Shown here piece after piece: positions 32,701 to 41,076 of a DNA stretch of 51,766 bases (position 1 is the stretch's first letter; every line of letters begins with the position of its first letter). Under the pieces are notes generated by a model. That model had not been told where the DNA came from and did no database searches. It saw only the letters and a program-made list of their open reading frames with translations. This DNA is from Candidatus Howiella intestinavium (GTDB lineage: Bacteria; Bacillota; Clostridia; Oscillospirales; Acutalibacteraceae). Where the stretch lies: positions 1 to 51,766 of the forward strand of contig CAJFVX010000035.1 in NCBI GenBank assembly GCA_904420585.1, in the 5' to 3' direction. The position numbers were made by a program, and so were the translations under genes.

Positions 32701-34724
32701 TGCCCAGCACCGGTACCGGCGATAACCAGTGGCATCATTACGTGGATTTGGAGGCCTTCACCATCACCCTGCCGGAAGGCGGATGCACCCTGAAATTTGT
32801 CTCCAAAGGGGAATGCGGCAATCTGGATTTCTTTACCCTCAGAAGGGCAGAGACGCAAAATACGGCTTTTATCCGCACAGCGGCTGCGGCGCCTGCTGCG
32901 GCTGCCGCAGACAGCGGCACCATTTATCTGCTGGACGTTTATAACGACCCGTCCTTAATGGATGATTTCCTGGCCCAGATGAGCCTGGAGGATTTGGCCG
33001 ACCTCAGCAGCGGGCAGCATTCCGACCTGCGCTGGCAGACCGGCGGCTTCGGCAACAAGGCGGAATACGGCATCCCCAACGTCCAGATGCTGGACGGCCC
33101 TGCCGGCATCCACACCAATGAGCTGACCACCGCCTGGCCCATCGCCACCCTGCTGGCCTGCACCTGGAATCCCGATCTGCTGGAGCGCATCGGCGCGGCC
33201 ACGGCCGAGGAGGGCCTGGCTGTGGGAGCCGACATCTGGCTGGCCCCCGCCCTGAACATCCACCGGAATATCCTTTGCGGCCGCAACTTTGAATACTATT
33301 CGGAAGACCCGCTGGTATCCGGCAAAATGGCCGCCGCCATCACCCGGGGCGCCCAGGAAAACGGGCTGGGGGTATCCGTCAAGCACTTTGCGGCCAACAA
33401 CAAGGAGAGCAACCGCAACAACATCGACAGCCGTATTTCCGAGCGGGCCCTGCGGGAAATTTATCTGAAGGGCTTTGAAATCACGGTCAAGGAAGCCCAG
33501 CCCTGGACGATTATGTCCTCCTACAACTTTATCAACGGTAAAGAGGCCAGCGAGCGGTACGACCTGCTGACCACCATTCTCCGGGAGGAATGGGGCTACG
33601 ACGGCCTGGTCATGACCGACTGGGGCAATGACAGCTTTTTCTGGCGGGAAATCAAGGCAGGCAACAGCCTTAAGTGTCCCAGCGGCAATCCCCAGGATCT
33701 GCTGGACGCCTGTGAAGAAGGGCTGCTGACCCGGGAAGAGCTGGAGCAGAGCGTGGTACACGTTTTAGAGGCGATTATGAAGACCCAGACCTTTAAAGAG
33801 CGGGCTGTCTCCCCCTCTTATCTGCCCGTAGGCGCTTACGGCACCACCCGCATTGAGGCAGTGGACTATGTCTGGCTGAGTTCGGGCGCTGTGCCGGAAG
33901 CCTGTTCCGACCCCGAAAGCTGGCAGGATTTGGGGAGCCTGAACGACGGGGAATGGGTATCCTACAACCTGGATGTGGCGGCCGCCGGCACCTATGAGGC
34001 GGCCGTGCGGGTAGCCGCTTTCGGCGGCGGCGCTTTTGACATCTACCTGGACGGCCAAAAGGTGGGCGCCTTCCAGAATACCGCCAACACAGGGGACTGG
34101 CAGGCCTGGCAGACGGTGGATAAGGCCTTTGCCTTGGGACTGCCGGCCGGCCGGCACGAACTGCGGCTGGAAATCACCCAGTCCGGCATGAACCTGCAGT
34201 GGCTTGCGCTGACCTCTTCCCTGTCGGCTTACAAGGTATCCGGCACCATCCAGGCGGGGGACACCGGGCTTACCGACCTCTCCGGCATACAGGTGGGCAT
34301 ATACAGCAAGGCGGATACCGAACTGACCGCGCCGCTGGATACGGCCGTCACCGATGCGGCCGGTGCCTTCTCCTTCGCGTCGCCCCTTCCCGATGGGGAA
34401 TACGTTCTGTCCATACAGGGCGCCGAGGGGGTATATAAGCCCCTCACCTTCCCCCTGACGGTTAACGGGGCAGATGTGCACGACCTGGCCCTTCTGCTGG
34501 AAAAGGACGAGGCAGACGTCACCACCATGAAGGGAGACCTTACAGGGGACGGGAAGGTTGCCATTGAAGACGTCATGGCGGCCTGCAGAATCCTGGCCCG
34601 GAACAATACCGGAACCCAGCCCTCCGGCGATGAAATCGCCCGGGGCGACCTCACGGGAGACAAGAAAATCACCATCGAAGACATCATGGCCATCTGCAGA
34701 ATCCTGGCCAGGCAGAACGTATAG
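29709..34724 (+). CDS. Secreted dockerin GH3 glycosidase with permuted domains and CBM6-like modules
   Basis: 1671 residues. Signal peptide (1 to about 28). The usual C-terminal half of GH3 comes first: alpha/beta sandwich (about 40-305, EGMVLLENEGALPL to VYPFGYGLSYTTF) and FnIII-like domain (about 305-425). Four CBM6-like modules follow (about 470-604, 612-748, 758-894, 910-1050). The (beta/alpha)8 barrel comes only then (about 1070-1360), with KHFAANN and the nucleophile Asp in VMTDWGN. A fifth CBM6-like module (about 1378-1502), a CNA-B-like Ig domain and a dockerin (about 1607-1671) close it. Reversed order is known from some ruminococcal beta-glucosidases, but splitting the halves with four CBMs is unusual. 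ATG at 29709 with GGGAGG. Confidence 0.93.
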   Translation: MRYIKKWIAGALCLSVLLSQGAMGALAVKEEPVITTDAHVELAREAAAEGMVLLENEGALPLPERESVALFGSGQINFQKGGGGSGDVNTTHVYNLLEGMQEKEAQGKISLYEPLVTAYSDYIAQGGQGEMPLDSAMVNDAAKECHTAVVVISRYSQEGVDRNSGKGDFLLSDQETDMLQKIYDARFRKVVVVLNIGGVMDTTWFDNYDVNAVLLAWQPGMSGALAAADILCGDVNPSGKLTDTFAKSYADYPSSATFSESGHNDYINHTDDIFVGYRYFETIPGAAEKVVYPFGYGLSYTTFSLSEPQVSEKDGVITASVQVTNTGDMAGKEVVQAYFSAPQRDNAEVFLDKAAYELAAFQKTGLLQPGESETVTLSYNVSDMSSYDDVGKTGKKSAYVLEPGDYDLYIGNSVRDAQKRGACFTYEQAALEVTEQYTETLVPYRLEERMRADGTYEELPYEIVHTVSAEGATTIEAEDYTWGSRDVRIEKVETSTEKGRCLAGLSGNSVEFKLQVEEAGDYRVQLRMSNGLGNIADMLHIYLNDELQPDITIDMPSTGSGEWYNFTTLAPFTVTLPEGACTLKLEAPGDCGNLDSLTIEQAVEGEHYVSAMGSTKIEMEDYAELDERARVEEFSTVDGSGVCLADLSNEGAFVSYNLRVAEAGDYRVVLRAANGWGNEIQDMLDVYVDNTLQPDISVDLPPTGTGENPWHHYVDLDAFTITLPAGACTLEFVSTGTCGNLDSLTLERVDPNEQAVSADGSTKIEAEAYSQLDSRGGTEDFSTVDGSGTCVSNMSDSGTYVSYKLRTEAAGEYRVTLHAASGWGDIPDMLEVYVDDVIQPGIVIHMPNTSTPENQWFHFIDLEAFTVTLPEGGCTLKFVSKGECGNLDYFTIEPAEDDAEDTGEGIAVSADGDTKIEMENYAELDERGGTEDFSTVDGSGTCVSNMSAAGTYVSYNLQVAEAGTYQVILRAANGWGEIQDMLDVYVDDTLQPGISITMPSTGTGDNQWHHYVDLEAFTITLPEGGCTLKFVSKGECGNLDFFTLRRAETQNTAFIRTAAAAPAAAAADSGTIYLLDVYNDPSLMDDFLAQMSLEDLADLSSGQHSDLRWQTGGFGNKAEYGIPNVQMLDGPAGIHTNELTTAWPIATLLACTWNPDLLERIGAATAEEGLAVGADIWLAPALNIHRNILCGRNFEYYSEDPLVSGKMAAAITRGAQENGLGVSVKHFAANNKESNRNNIDSRISERALREIYLKGFEITVKEAQPWTIMSSYNFINGKEASERYDLLTTILREEWGYDGLVMTDWGNDSFFWREIKAGNSLKCPSGNPQDLLDACEEGLLTREELEQSVVHVLEAIMKTQTFKERAVSPSYLPVGAYGTTRIEAVDYVWLSSGAVPEACSDPESWQDLGSLNDGEWVSYNLDVAAAGTYEAAVRVAAFGGGAFDIYLDGQKVGAFQNTANTGDWQAWQTVDKAFALGLPAGRHELRLEITQSGMNLQWLALTSSLSAYKVSGTIQAGDTGLTDLSGIQVGIYSKADTELTAPLDTAVTDAAGAFSFASPLPDGEYVLSIQGAEGVYKPLTFPLTVNGADVHDLALLLEKDEADVTTMKGDLTGDGKVAIEDVMAACRILARNNTGTQPSGDEIARGDLTGDKKITIEDIMAICRILARQNV
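31120..32850 (+). repeat. Four tandem CBM6-like modules in the GH3 gene
   Basis: Modules begin near 31120, 31546, 31983 and 32440 (period about 430-460 bp). Copies 3 and 4 share near-identical DNA, such as 32040-32090 with 32500-32550 and 32323-32372 with 32778-32827, with mostly silent differences. This suggests recent duplication or gene conversion. Confidence 0.85.
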
Positions 34725-34732
34725 AACAAAAT

Positions 34733-34775
34733 GGACCGGCCGGCTTCCCCCACAGGAAGCCGGCCGGTCCTTTTC
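34733..34775 (+). terminator. Strong terminator after the GH3 gene
   Basis: GGACCGGCCGGCTTCC pairs perfectly with GGAAGCCGGCCGGTCC around a CCCACA-type loop, followed by TTTTCTG. Confidence 0.92.
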
Positions 34776-34777
34776 TG

Positions 34778-34806
34778 TTGACTTTGCGCTGTTTTTTGGA
34801 TAGACT
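34778..34806 (+). promoter_or_regulatory. Promoter of the XRE fusion gene
   Basis: TTGACT (34778-34783), 17 bp, TAGACT (34801-34806), directly after the previous terminator. Confidence 0.75.
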
Positions 34807-34865
34807 AAGCAGAGACAAGCGGGCCGTATGGGCGGTAATTTTATAGGTGCAGGAGGGATGTATCC

Positions 34866-35504
34866 ATGCGTGTTTCTATCGGAAAACAGATCGCCGACTT
34901 GCGGAGGGTTACCGGAACAACCCAAAAGCAGCTGGCCTGGGCTATCGGCGTGGACGAGGACGCCATCCGGCAGTGGGAGGCCGGCAGGCAGAATCCCACC
35001 CTTGCGGCCCTTGCGCAGACAGCCGACTATTTCCATGTCAGTATAGACTTTCTGCTCACGGGTGAAAGCGGTGAAAATGCCCGGCCATCCACAGAGGACA
35101 AGACAGCGAACCCGGCGGACCCGCGGCCGGTTATCAGCCAGGAGCTGCCTGACGACGGCCGGCTGCGGGTGGTCCAGTTCCTGGGCAGTCAAATCGTCTC
35201 CCGGGACGACTTCGACCCTGCAAAACCTATCCCCCTTTGTACCGAATCCCTGCAGCGCGCCCACGGCATAGGTGAAAAGCTGCAGATTGAAATCTGGGGC
35301 AGCGCACAAATAGCGGGCGGAATCAACGGTTCGGTCACCGCAGGCGGAGACATTGCCTGCGGCCATGTTGCCGGCAGCGTAAAAAGCGGGAAAAACGCAA
35401 ACTGCGGCAACATTTCCGGCGGCGTGGTGGTAAACGGAAATTTAAACTGCGGCAGGATAGCCGGCCCGGTCATCTGCCGGGGCAAGCTAGCAGAGGAGAA
35501 GTAG
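34866..35504 (+). CDS. XRE regulator fused to a glycine-rich beta-solenoid-like tail
   Basis: 212 residues. An XRE helix-turn-helix (about 1-66; IGKQIADLRRVTGTTQKQLAWAIGVDEDAIRQWEAG) is followed by a linker of about 65 residues and a tail (about 138-208) built of short repeats: GSAQIAGGINGSV, AGGDIACGHVAGSV, GKNANCGNISGGV, NGNLNCGRIAGPV. This resembles bactofilin-type or related right-handed beta-helices, with Cys at recurring positions. Such a tail could make the repressor multimerise or bind a surface. I do not know its ligand. It stands alone between promoter and terminator. Confidence 0.8.
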   Translation: MRVSIGKQIADLRRVTGTTQKQLAWAIGVDEDAIRQWEAGRQNPTLAALAQTADYFHVSIDFLLTGESGENARPSTEDKTANPADPRPVISQELPDDGRLRVVQFLGSQIVSRDDFDPAKPIPLCTESLQRAHGIGEKLQIEIWGSAQIAGGINGSVTAGGDIACGHVAGSVKSGKNANCGNISGGVVVNGNLNCGRIAGPVICRGKLAEEK

Positions 35505-35544
35505 CAAGCGCCCCCTTTTTCCGCACAGCCCGCCCGAAAGCATA

Positions 35545-35587
35545 AAAACAGCCGTCCGGCTTGGAACCGGGCGGCTGTTGTGTTTTC
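35545..35587 (+). terminator. Rho-independent terminator
   Basis: AACAGCCGTCCGG pairs with CCGGGCGGCTGTT, followed by GTGTTTTC. It serves the XRE fusion gene. Confidence 0.82.
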
Positions 35588-35619
35588 AGGAATGCTGCCC
35601 GCAGGCCCCACTCCTCAAG

Positions 35620-36660
35620 CTAAAACTCCACATATAAGTGCATAGGCCAGGCCAGATACTCCAATTCATCCAGCTTTTCGGCCGTGATATAACCGGGCGG
35701 CGCATTTAGAACGGTAGGGATGCGGTTGACCAGGGTGGCGCAGGTATGGGCCGGCGTGTCCGGCTTATCCAGATGGAATACCGTGTCCGGTTCGCCCAGA
35801 ATCTTCCAGTCGCACATATCCCCGTCATCCGGGCCGTAGACCTTGCCGATGCATTGAGTCTCGATAACCGGCCCCTGGTAGGTTTCGGTGGTAACCACCG
35901 CGCTCATACCGATGCAGTTCCCCTTGGGTATGGTTTGTCCCGTGGTTCCGCACCATAAGTCCTTGTCGTAGAAATAGGGGACACACTTTTGCGACATGGA
36001 TTTGATGGTAAGCCCCAGCCGGCTGCACAGCGCCTCATTGGAATTCCATACATAGGAGGGCTCCAGCGTGGTGGGATGGGCAATCTTTTCCTCGAATTCC
36101 GCCGGCGTCAGCCCCACGCCGTGGGCCTGGGCCAGGGCCAGACCATAATCCTCCACATTGTAGCTGACCGCTCCCTCAATCCGGTCGATGCGATGAACCG
36201 TACCGGCCACGGTTCCAATCCAGTTTACCCAGAAAATATCCTGCATACCCGTGCCGGCGATGGTACAGCCGCATTCCTTGGCCAGCCGGTCCAGCCGGTT
36301 GGTGATGCCCGCACTGGTTGTCCAGGGATAGATGGCCTCTTCACAGGTGGTGATGACGTTAATCCCCCGGGAAAGACACCGGATGAGATGTTCTTCCATA
36401 TCGCTCATAAAGCTGAAGAGAGTGACCACGGCGATATCCGCATCGCATTCGTCCAGAACGGCGTCTGCGTCGCTGCGAATGGGCACATTCAGCTTGACGC
36501 CCAGCCCAGCGTATTCGCCTGCGTCCATCCCCACTATTTCCGGATTTACATCGATGGCGCCTACGATTTCCGCGCCCTTCTCGTACAGGTAACGGAGGGT
36601 GTATTTTGCCATTTTCCCGCAGCCATACTGTACAACCCGGATTTTTTCACGATTCATCAT
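35620..36660 (-). CDS. DapB-like NAD(P)-dependent dehydrogenase (2,4-diaminopentanoate dehydrogenase-like)
   Basis: 346 residues. The N-terminal Rossmann domain ([19 protein letters not shown], then GAIDVNP) resembles dihydrodipicolinate reductase. The longer C-terminal domain with [12 protein letters not shown] and EEAIYPW matches the family containing 2,4-diaminopentanoate dehydrogenase of clostridial ornithine fermentation. None of the other ornithine genes (oraS, oraE, ortA, ortB) is adjacent, so the substrate is open. The start is one of two adjacent ATGs with AGAGGTAGAAGG upstream. The A/T-rich leader has an extended -10, TGGTATAAT (36748-36756). Confidence 0.85.
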   Translation of the reverse strand: MMNREKIRVVQYGCGKMAKYTLRYLYEKGAEIVGAIDVNPEIVGMDAGEYAGLGVKLNVPIRSDADAVLDECDADIAVVTLFSFMSDMEEHLIRCLSRGINVITTCEEAIYPWTTSAGITNRLDRLAKECGCTIAGTGMQDIFWVNWIGTVAGTVHRIDRIEGAVSYNVEDYGLALAQAHGVGLTPAEFEEKIAHPTTLEPSYVWNSNEALCSRLGLTIKSMSQKCVPYFYDKDLWCGTTGQTIPKGNCIGMSAVVTTETYQGPVIETQCIGKVYGPDDGDMCDWKILGEPDTVFHLDKPDTPAHTCATLVNRIPTVLNAPPGYITAEKLDELEYLAWPMHLYVEF

Positions 36661-36747
36661 AGCCTTCTACCTCTTTTCTTTATGATTACAAAACAGCAAA
36701 CGCTGATTTTGCCGCTGTGTTATCCTGTGCGCACTTTTATTTATTAT

Positions 36748-36756
36748 ATTATACCA
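36748..36756 (-). promoter_or_regulatory. Extended -10 promoter of the DapB-like gene
   Basis: Minus strand TGGTATAAT, about 90 bp upstream of the ATG, in a very A/T-rich stretch (36720-36820). No good -35 is seen at 17 bp. Confidence 0.55.
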
Positions 36757-36817
36757 TATATTTATAATTATTTGAACAAAAATTTAACAAAATAAAAAAT
36801 TATTTGTTGCCAGATAT

Positions 36818-36852
36818 AAAAAAGGGACACTGCGCATACAGTGTCCCTTTTC
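36818..36852 (-). terminator. HPr gene terminator
   Basis: On the minus strand AAAAGGGACACTG pairs with CAGTGTCCCTTTT, followed by TTATATC. Confidence 0.88.
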
Positions 36853-36895
36853 TCCAGCCCCATGGGGCTGTCCACTATTTTTGTATGGGAGACGC

Positions 36896-37159
36896 TTACT
36901 CGGCAAACCCGGATTCCACCAGGCTCACCAAGCCTTCCACAGCGGCCTCTTCGTCGGCGCCGTCGGCAATGATACGAATGGAGGTTCCGCCCACGATACC
37001 CAGGGACAGGACGCCCAGCAGGCTCTTGGCGTTGACGCGGCGCTCCTCCTTCTCTACCCAGATAGAAGACTTGAACTCATTCGCCTTCTGAATAAAGAAG
37101 GTTGCGGGACGGGCGTGCAGGCCTACCTGGTTCTGAACTACAACATCCTTTACGTACAT
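36896..37159 (-). CDS. ptsH: Phosphocarrier protein HPr
   Basis: 87 residues. His15 in GLHARPA is the PEP-dependent phosphorylation site, and Ser46 in NAKSLLGVLSLG is the regulatory site read by HPr kinase, so both PTS transport and catabolite control are possible. The ATG at 37159 has AAGGAG upstream. It is a single-gene unit; ptsI is not beside it. Confidence 0.95.
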   Translation of the reverse strand: MYVKDVVVQNQVGLHARPATFFIQKANEFKSSIWVEKEERRVNAKSLLGVLSLGIVGGTSIRIIADGADEEAAVEGLVSLVESGFAE

Positions 37160-37213
37160 AATAAGATATCTCCTTATACTCAAATTTCAGCGTTTTTTCA
37201 GATGTCAATGCAT

Positions 37214-37242
37214 ATTATAACCACAATATTTCGCATCGTCAA
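37214..37242 (-). promoter_or_regulatory. Consensus promoter of ptsH
   Basis: Minus strand TTGACG (37237-37242), 17 bp, TATAAT (37214-37219). From 37243 to 37441 I see nothing further that I can assign. Confidence 0.85.
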
Positions 37243-37441
37243 CGCCCGGAAGCCACAATTTGTAAACTTCTCATGAGTCTCCAAATAGTGACAATCTGCG
37301 CATTTTAGGTTTGTGCAAGTTGTGTATAATTCTCCGGGGCCTTTCTCACAGCTTCCACATCATTTTTGCACATTTGTGACAAAGAGACCTGTACGCATTC
37401 TACGAATCCAGCAGGAAAAAGACCTCTCTCCCCTTCCTATT

Positions 37442-38266
37442 TTATGCCTCTTCTCCCCGCCTTGTGCGCAGGGCATCCAGAAAGGCTTTATCCTTTTTGT
37501 CCAGTTCGGCCTTTTCCAGCAGGTCCGGACGTTTTTCCAGGGTTATGCGCAGAGACGCCTCCCGCCGCCATTTTTCGATATTGGCGTGATGCCCGGAAAG
37601 CAGCACTTCGGGCACCTCCACGCCGTGCCACTGGGCCGGACGGGTATAGTGAGGGTACTCCAGCAGGCCGGCAAAGTGGCTCTCATCGGTAAAGCAGGCC
37701 GTATCCGCCAGCACCCCCGGCAGCATCCGGCAGACGGCATCGGTCAGCACCAGGGCGGGCAGTTCCCCGCCGGTGAGCACATAGTCCCCGATGGAGATTT
37801 CCTCGTCCACAATCTCGTCCAGCACCCGCTGGTCCACCCCCTCGTAGTGCCCGCAGAGCAGCACCAGACGGTCACAGGCCGCCAGCTCCACCACCCGCTG
37901 CTGGGTCAGCACCCGGCCCTTGGGAGAGAGATAAATCAGATGGGGCTTGGGGGTATCCGGGGGCGCTTCCTCCCCGTCCTCCGCCGGGGACGGCGCAGCA
38001 GTTTCCGGAGGGCAGGCGGGCTGCTCCCCGTCCCGCCAAATGGACATGTAGCAATCGTATATGGGCTGGGTCTGCATGACCATGCCCATGCCCCCGCCGT
38101 AGGGGGTGTCGTCCACCCGGTTGTGCTTGTCCTTGGTGTAGTCCCGGATATTGTGGCAGCGCAAATCCACCAGGCCGGCCGCCCGGGCCCGGCCGATGAC
38201 GCTCTCCGACAACACCCGGTCGCACATCTCGGGGAAAAGGGTCAGTATATCAATCCGCATCGTCAA
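37442..38266 (-). CDS. trmD: tRNA (guanine-N1)-methyltransferase TrmD
   Basis: 274 residues, longer than the usual 240-250. It methylates G37 of tRNAs with S-adenosylmethionine. [14 protein letters not shown], the catalytic-region [13 protein letters not shown] and the knotted cofactor site [26 protein letters not shown] are conserved. An acidic Pro/Glu-rich insert of about 28 residues ([15 protein letters not shown], then PPDTPKP) interrupts the protein before [10 protein letters not shown]. The gene overlaps rimM by 17 bp. Confidence 0.96.
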   Translation of the reverse strand: MTMRIDILTLFPEMCDRVLSESVIGRARAAGLVDLRCHNIRDYTKDKHNRVDDTPYGGGMGMVMQTQPIYDCYMSIWRDGEQPACPPETAAPSPAEDGEEAPPDTPKPHLIYLSPKGRVLTQQRVVELAACDRLVLLCGHYEGVDQRVLDEIVDEEISIGDYVLTGGELPALVLTDAVCRMLPGVLADTACFTDESHFAGLLEYPHYTRPAQWHGVEVPEVLLSGHHANIEKWRREASLRITLEKRPDLLEKAELDKKDKAFLDALRTRRGEEA

Positions 38267-38765
38267 ATATCCCCTTTAAGGGACGCAGACGGATTTCCTC
38301 CCCATCCACATCCACCGAAACAATCACATCCGGGATGGCCGGCACCAGGTATTCCTTCCCCTCACGTTTGATATGCCAGACGTCATTGGCCCCCGTTGCG
38401 GAGACCTCCGACAATATTCCCAGTTCTTCCCCGCTGTCGGCGTCCAGCACCCGGCAGCCTATGAGGTCCTGGATGAAGTGCCGCCCCTCCTCCAGGCGGA
38501 TATCCCGCCTGTCCAGATAAAGGACCTTGCCCCGCAGGGCCTCGGCCGCCTCGATGGAATCCACCCCCGCCGCCTTTATCAGCACCAGGTTTCCATGCAC
38601 CCGCGCCCGTTCTATCCGCAGGGCGTTCCCGCCCTTCTCATCCAGGTACAGCGCCCGGAATCCGGTCAAAAAGGCCGGGCTGTCGCTCCAGGGCTGCACC
38701 CGCAGCTCCCCCCGCACGCCGTGGGTGCCCACCACACGGCCGGTCTCCAGATAGGGCTTGCGCAT
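38250..38765 (-). CDS. rimM: 16S rRNA processing protein RimM
   Basis: 171 residues. The N-terminal beta barrel ([23 protein letters not shown]) and the C-terminal PRC-barrel ([19 protein letters not shown], then [20 protein letters not shown]) are complete. It helps 30S head assembly with S19. AGGAGG lies 8 bp before the ATG at 38765. Co-translated with trmD. Confidence 0.95.
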   Translation of the reverse strand: MRKPYLETGRVVGTHGVRGELRVQPWSDSPAFLTGFRALYLDEKGGNALRIERARVHGNLVLIKAAGVDSIEAAEALRGKVLYLDRRDIRLEEGRHFIQDLIGCRVLDADSGEELGILSEVSATGANDVWHIKREGKEYLVPAIPDVIVSVDVDGEEIRLRPLKGIFDDAD

Positions 38766-38867
38766 ATCTTTATACCTCCTGTTCCTTTTCTCTGCTAAAA
38801 ACGCGCCGCTTTCTTGGCTTGGCAATACGATGCCGTCCGGACGCATAAAGCTTAGGAAATTTTATAC

Positions 38868-38963
38868 AAAGGCCGCAGTACCCCCATCGGGATGCTGCGG
38901 CCTTTATATAAAAGCCGGGAGAGAAACCGGCGTATAGGGGCCGCACTGGCCTGCGCGGCCCCC
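38868..38963 (-). terminator. Two hairpins between khpA and rimM
   Basis: The first (38868-38908) pairs AAAGGCCGCAGTA with TGCTGCGGCCTTT and has a T-rich minus-strand end. The second (38937-38962) pairs GGGGCCGC with GCGGCCCC. They would end or reduce transcription from the ylxM promoter before rimM-trmD, so that pair may be separately controlled. Confidence 0.65.
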
Positions 38964-38986
38964 CGCCAGCTTATCGCTGGACTGTA

Positions 38987-39220
38987 CTAGTCGATTTCCA
39001 CCGCAACCTTTTCGTTCCTGCGGTTCGCCGCGGCCCGCATCACGGTCCGGATGGCCTTGGCAATCCGGCCCTGCTTACCGATAACGCGGCCCATATCGTC
39101 GGCTGCCACATGCAGGTGATAGACAACGACGCCCTCTTCATCGGGTTCGTCAACAGTAGCGGTAACCTGAGAAGGATCCTCTACCAAACCCTGGGCCATA
39201 GCAATCAACAGTTCAGTCAT
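38987..39220 (-). CDS. khpA: KH-domain RNA-binding protein KhpA
   Basis: 77 residues. One KH domain with the GxxG loop in GRVIGKQGRIAKAIRTVMRA. The N-terminus (MTELLIAMAQGLVEDPSQV) is family-typical. KhpA works with KhpB in RNA binding and cell-length control in Gram-positives. It sits between rpsP and rimM, the standard place. Confidence 0.94.
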   Translation of the reverse strand: MTELLIAMAQGLVEDPSQVTATVDEPDEEGVVVYHLHVAADDMGRVIGKQGRIAKAIRTVMRAAANRRNEKVAVEID

Positions 39221-39381
39221 AGGGAATTACCTCCTGATTTTTCATGCCCGGCCAAAACGGCCGGAATACCTCTAACTATCGTACGCTCTGCAGGACAGAG
39301 TTCTCCGTCCGCCGGCCGGCCGCAGGTCCCTTGCGGCGCATGCGGCACAGCCGCACGGCGGTACCGGAAAAAACGGCGGCC

Positions 39382-39621
39382 TTACAGGACGCCGTTTTTC
39401 TTCAGCAGGGCCTTGACGGTATCGGTCGGCTGGGCGCCGTTGGCGATCCACTTCTTGGCCTTCTCGCCGTCCACCTTGACCTCTGCGGGGTTCCGGGTGG
39501 GATCATAGGTGCCGATTTCCTCAATGAAGCGGCCATCCCGCGGGAAACGGGAATCGGCGACCACGATGCGGTAGAAGGGGGCCTTCTTGGCACCCATCCG
39601 GCGCAGGCGAATCTTAACCAT
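39382..39621 (-). CDS. rpsP: Ribosomal protein bS16
   Basis: 79 residues. [25 protein letters not shown] and [10 protein letters not shown] are diagnostic. The ATG at 39621 has AGGAGGTG upstream; a GTG 9 bp earlier lies inside the ribosome site. From 39221 to 39381 there is only an untranslated stretch with GC-rich repeats (CCGCCGGCCGGC). Confidence 0.96.
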   Translation of the reverse strand: MVKIRLRRMGAKKAPFYRIVVADSRFPRDGRFIEEIGTYDPTRNPAEVKVDGEKAKKWIANGAQPTDTVKALLKKNGVL

Positions 39622-39681
39622 TGCAAACACCTCCTAGTGTATAGTATCTATCTTAAGGACAAAAGCCCCAAGAATCCATCT

Positions 39682-41028
39682 TTACTGCATGGGGAAATTG
39701 GGCGGCAGTTTCACGCCCCGTCCCAGCTTGCGCTTGAGGGACTTGTTGTTCATCATCTTGAACATCTTTTTCATCTGGTCGTACTGCTTGAGCAGCTTGT
39801 TGACCTCCTCCACCGACCGGCCGGAACCGGCGGCAATCCGCCGCTTGCGGGAGGGATTGATGATCTCGGGCTTCTCCCGCTCGGCCTTGGTCATGGAGGT
39901 GATAATGGCTTCGATGCGCAGCAGCTGCTTATCGTCCACATCCACGTCCCGCAGCTGTTTATCCATGCCGGGCAGCATGGAGAGCACCTGCTTGATGGGC
40001 CCCATCTTCTTTATCTGCTGGAACTGGGCCAGCAGGTCGTTCATATCAAAGGCGTTTTCCTTGAGCTTTTTGGCCGCCAATTCGGCCTCCCGCTGGTCGA
40101 TTTGGGTCTCCACCCGCTCGATGAGGGAAAGCATATCCCCCATGCCGAGAATCCGGGAAGCCATCCGGTCAGGATGAAATTCGTCCAGGTCGTCCAGCTT
40201 TTCGCCGGTGCCCACAAACTTGATGGGCTTGCCGGTCACAGCCCGCACCGACAGGGCCGCGCCGCCTCTCGTGTCGCCGTCCAGCTTGGTCAGCAGGACG
40301 CTGTCGATTTCCAGCAGGTCGTTGAAGGCCTTGGCCACGTTCACCGCATCCTGACCGGTCATGGCGTCCACGACCAGCATGATTTCATTGGGCTGCACCG
40401 CCTCCTGCACCCGCTTAAGCTCATCCATAAGGGCGGTATCGATATGCAGGCGGCCGGCCGTGTCCAATATGACAAAGTCGTTGCCGTAGTCCCGGGCCCG
40501 GCGGACGGCCTCCACCGCCGTCACCTCCGGCTTCTGGGTTCCCCTCTCAAAGACCGGCACCCCGGCCTTCTCCCCCACCACCTTCAGCTGGTCAATGGCA
40601 GCCGGGCGGTAGATGTCGCAGGCCACCAGCAGCGGCCGGTGCCCCTGGCTTTTCAGCATCTTGGCCAGCTTGCCGGCGTGGGTGGTTTTACCCGAGCCCT
40701 GCAGGCCGCACATCATGATGATCGTGGGGATTTTTGAGGACATATTGATGCGGGCGTGCTCACCGCCCATGAGGGCCGTCAGTTCATCCCGGACGATTTT
40801 TACCACCATCTGGGGGGCGGTCAGGCTTTCCATCACCTTTTCGCCGATGCATTTTTCGGTCACGCTGTTTGTAAAATCCTTGGCTACCTTATAGTTGACG
40901 TCGGCCTCCAGCAGGGCCAGGCGGACCTCCCGCATGGCCTCCTTTACGTCCGACTCATTCAGCTTGCCCTTGGAACGCAGCCGCTTAAAGGCGGCGTTCA
41001 ATTTATCCGTAAGCCCTTCAAAGGCCAT
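39682..41028 (-). CDS. ffh: Signal recognition particle protein Ffh
   Basis: 448 residues. N domain to about 90, then the GTPase G domain with P-loop GLQGSGKTT (about 107-115), DTAGRLHID (about 187) and TKLDGDTRGG (about 246), then the Met-rich M domain (about 300-448; SMLPGMDKQL, RRIAAGSGRSVEEVN, MKKMFKMM) that binds 4.5S RNA and signal peptides. It lies between ylxM and rpsP in the standard order. Confidence 0.97.
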   Translation of the reverse strand: MAFEGLTDKLNAAFKRLRSKGKLNESDVKEAMREVRLALLEADVNYKVAKDFTNSVTEKCIGEKVMESLTAPQMVVKIVRDELTALMGGEHARINMSSKIPTIIMMCGLQGSGKTTHAGKLAKMLKSQGHRPLLVACDIYRPAAIDQLKVVGEKAGVPVFERGTQKPEVTAVEAVRRARDYGNDFVILDTAGRLHIDTALMDELKRVQEAVQPNEIMLVVDAMTGQDAVNVAKAFNDLLEIDSVLLTKLDGDTRGGAALSVRAVTGKPIKFVGTGEKLDDLDEFHPDRMASRILGMGDMLSLIERVETQIDQREAELAAKKLKENAFDMNDLLAQFQQIKKMGPIKQVLSMLPGMDKQLRDVDVDDKQLLRIEAIITSMTKAEREKPEIINPSRKRRIAAGSGRSVEEVNKLLKQYDQMKKMFKMMNNKSLKRKLGRGVKLPPNFPMQ

Positions 41029-41076
41029 TGGAAAACCCTCCCTCTTTCATGCATTTCTGCGCCGGCGGGCGGAACT

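Noticed and set aside
31120-32850. CRISPR-like spaced repeats
   Set aside because: The repeats are about 440 bp apart, in frame, and encode protein modules.
33765-35366. A 533-codon minus-strand frame across the GH3 3' end and the XRE gene
   Set aside because: It spans a strong terminator and promoter and two confident genes; no motif is seen.
38907-38986. tRNA-like folding between khpA and rimM
   Set aside because: The hairpins are independent; there is no cloverleaf or T-loop consensus.
39244-40737. A 497-codon open frame on the plus strand antisense to ffh and rpsP
   Set aside because: Its translation is His/Gly/Leu-rich without any domain and is the mirror of strongly conserved genes; GC-rich third positions keep the opposite strand open.
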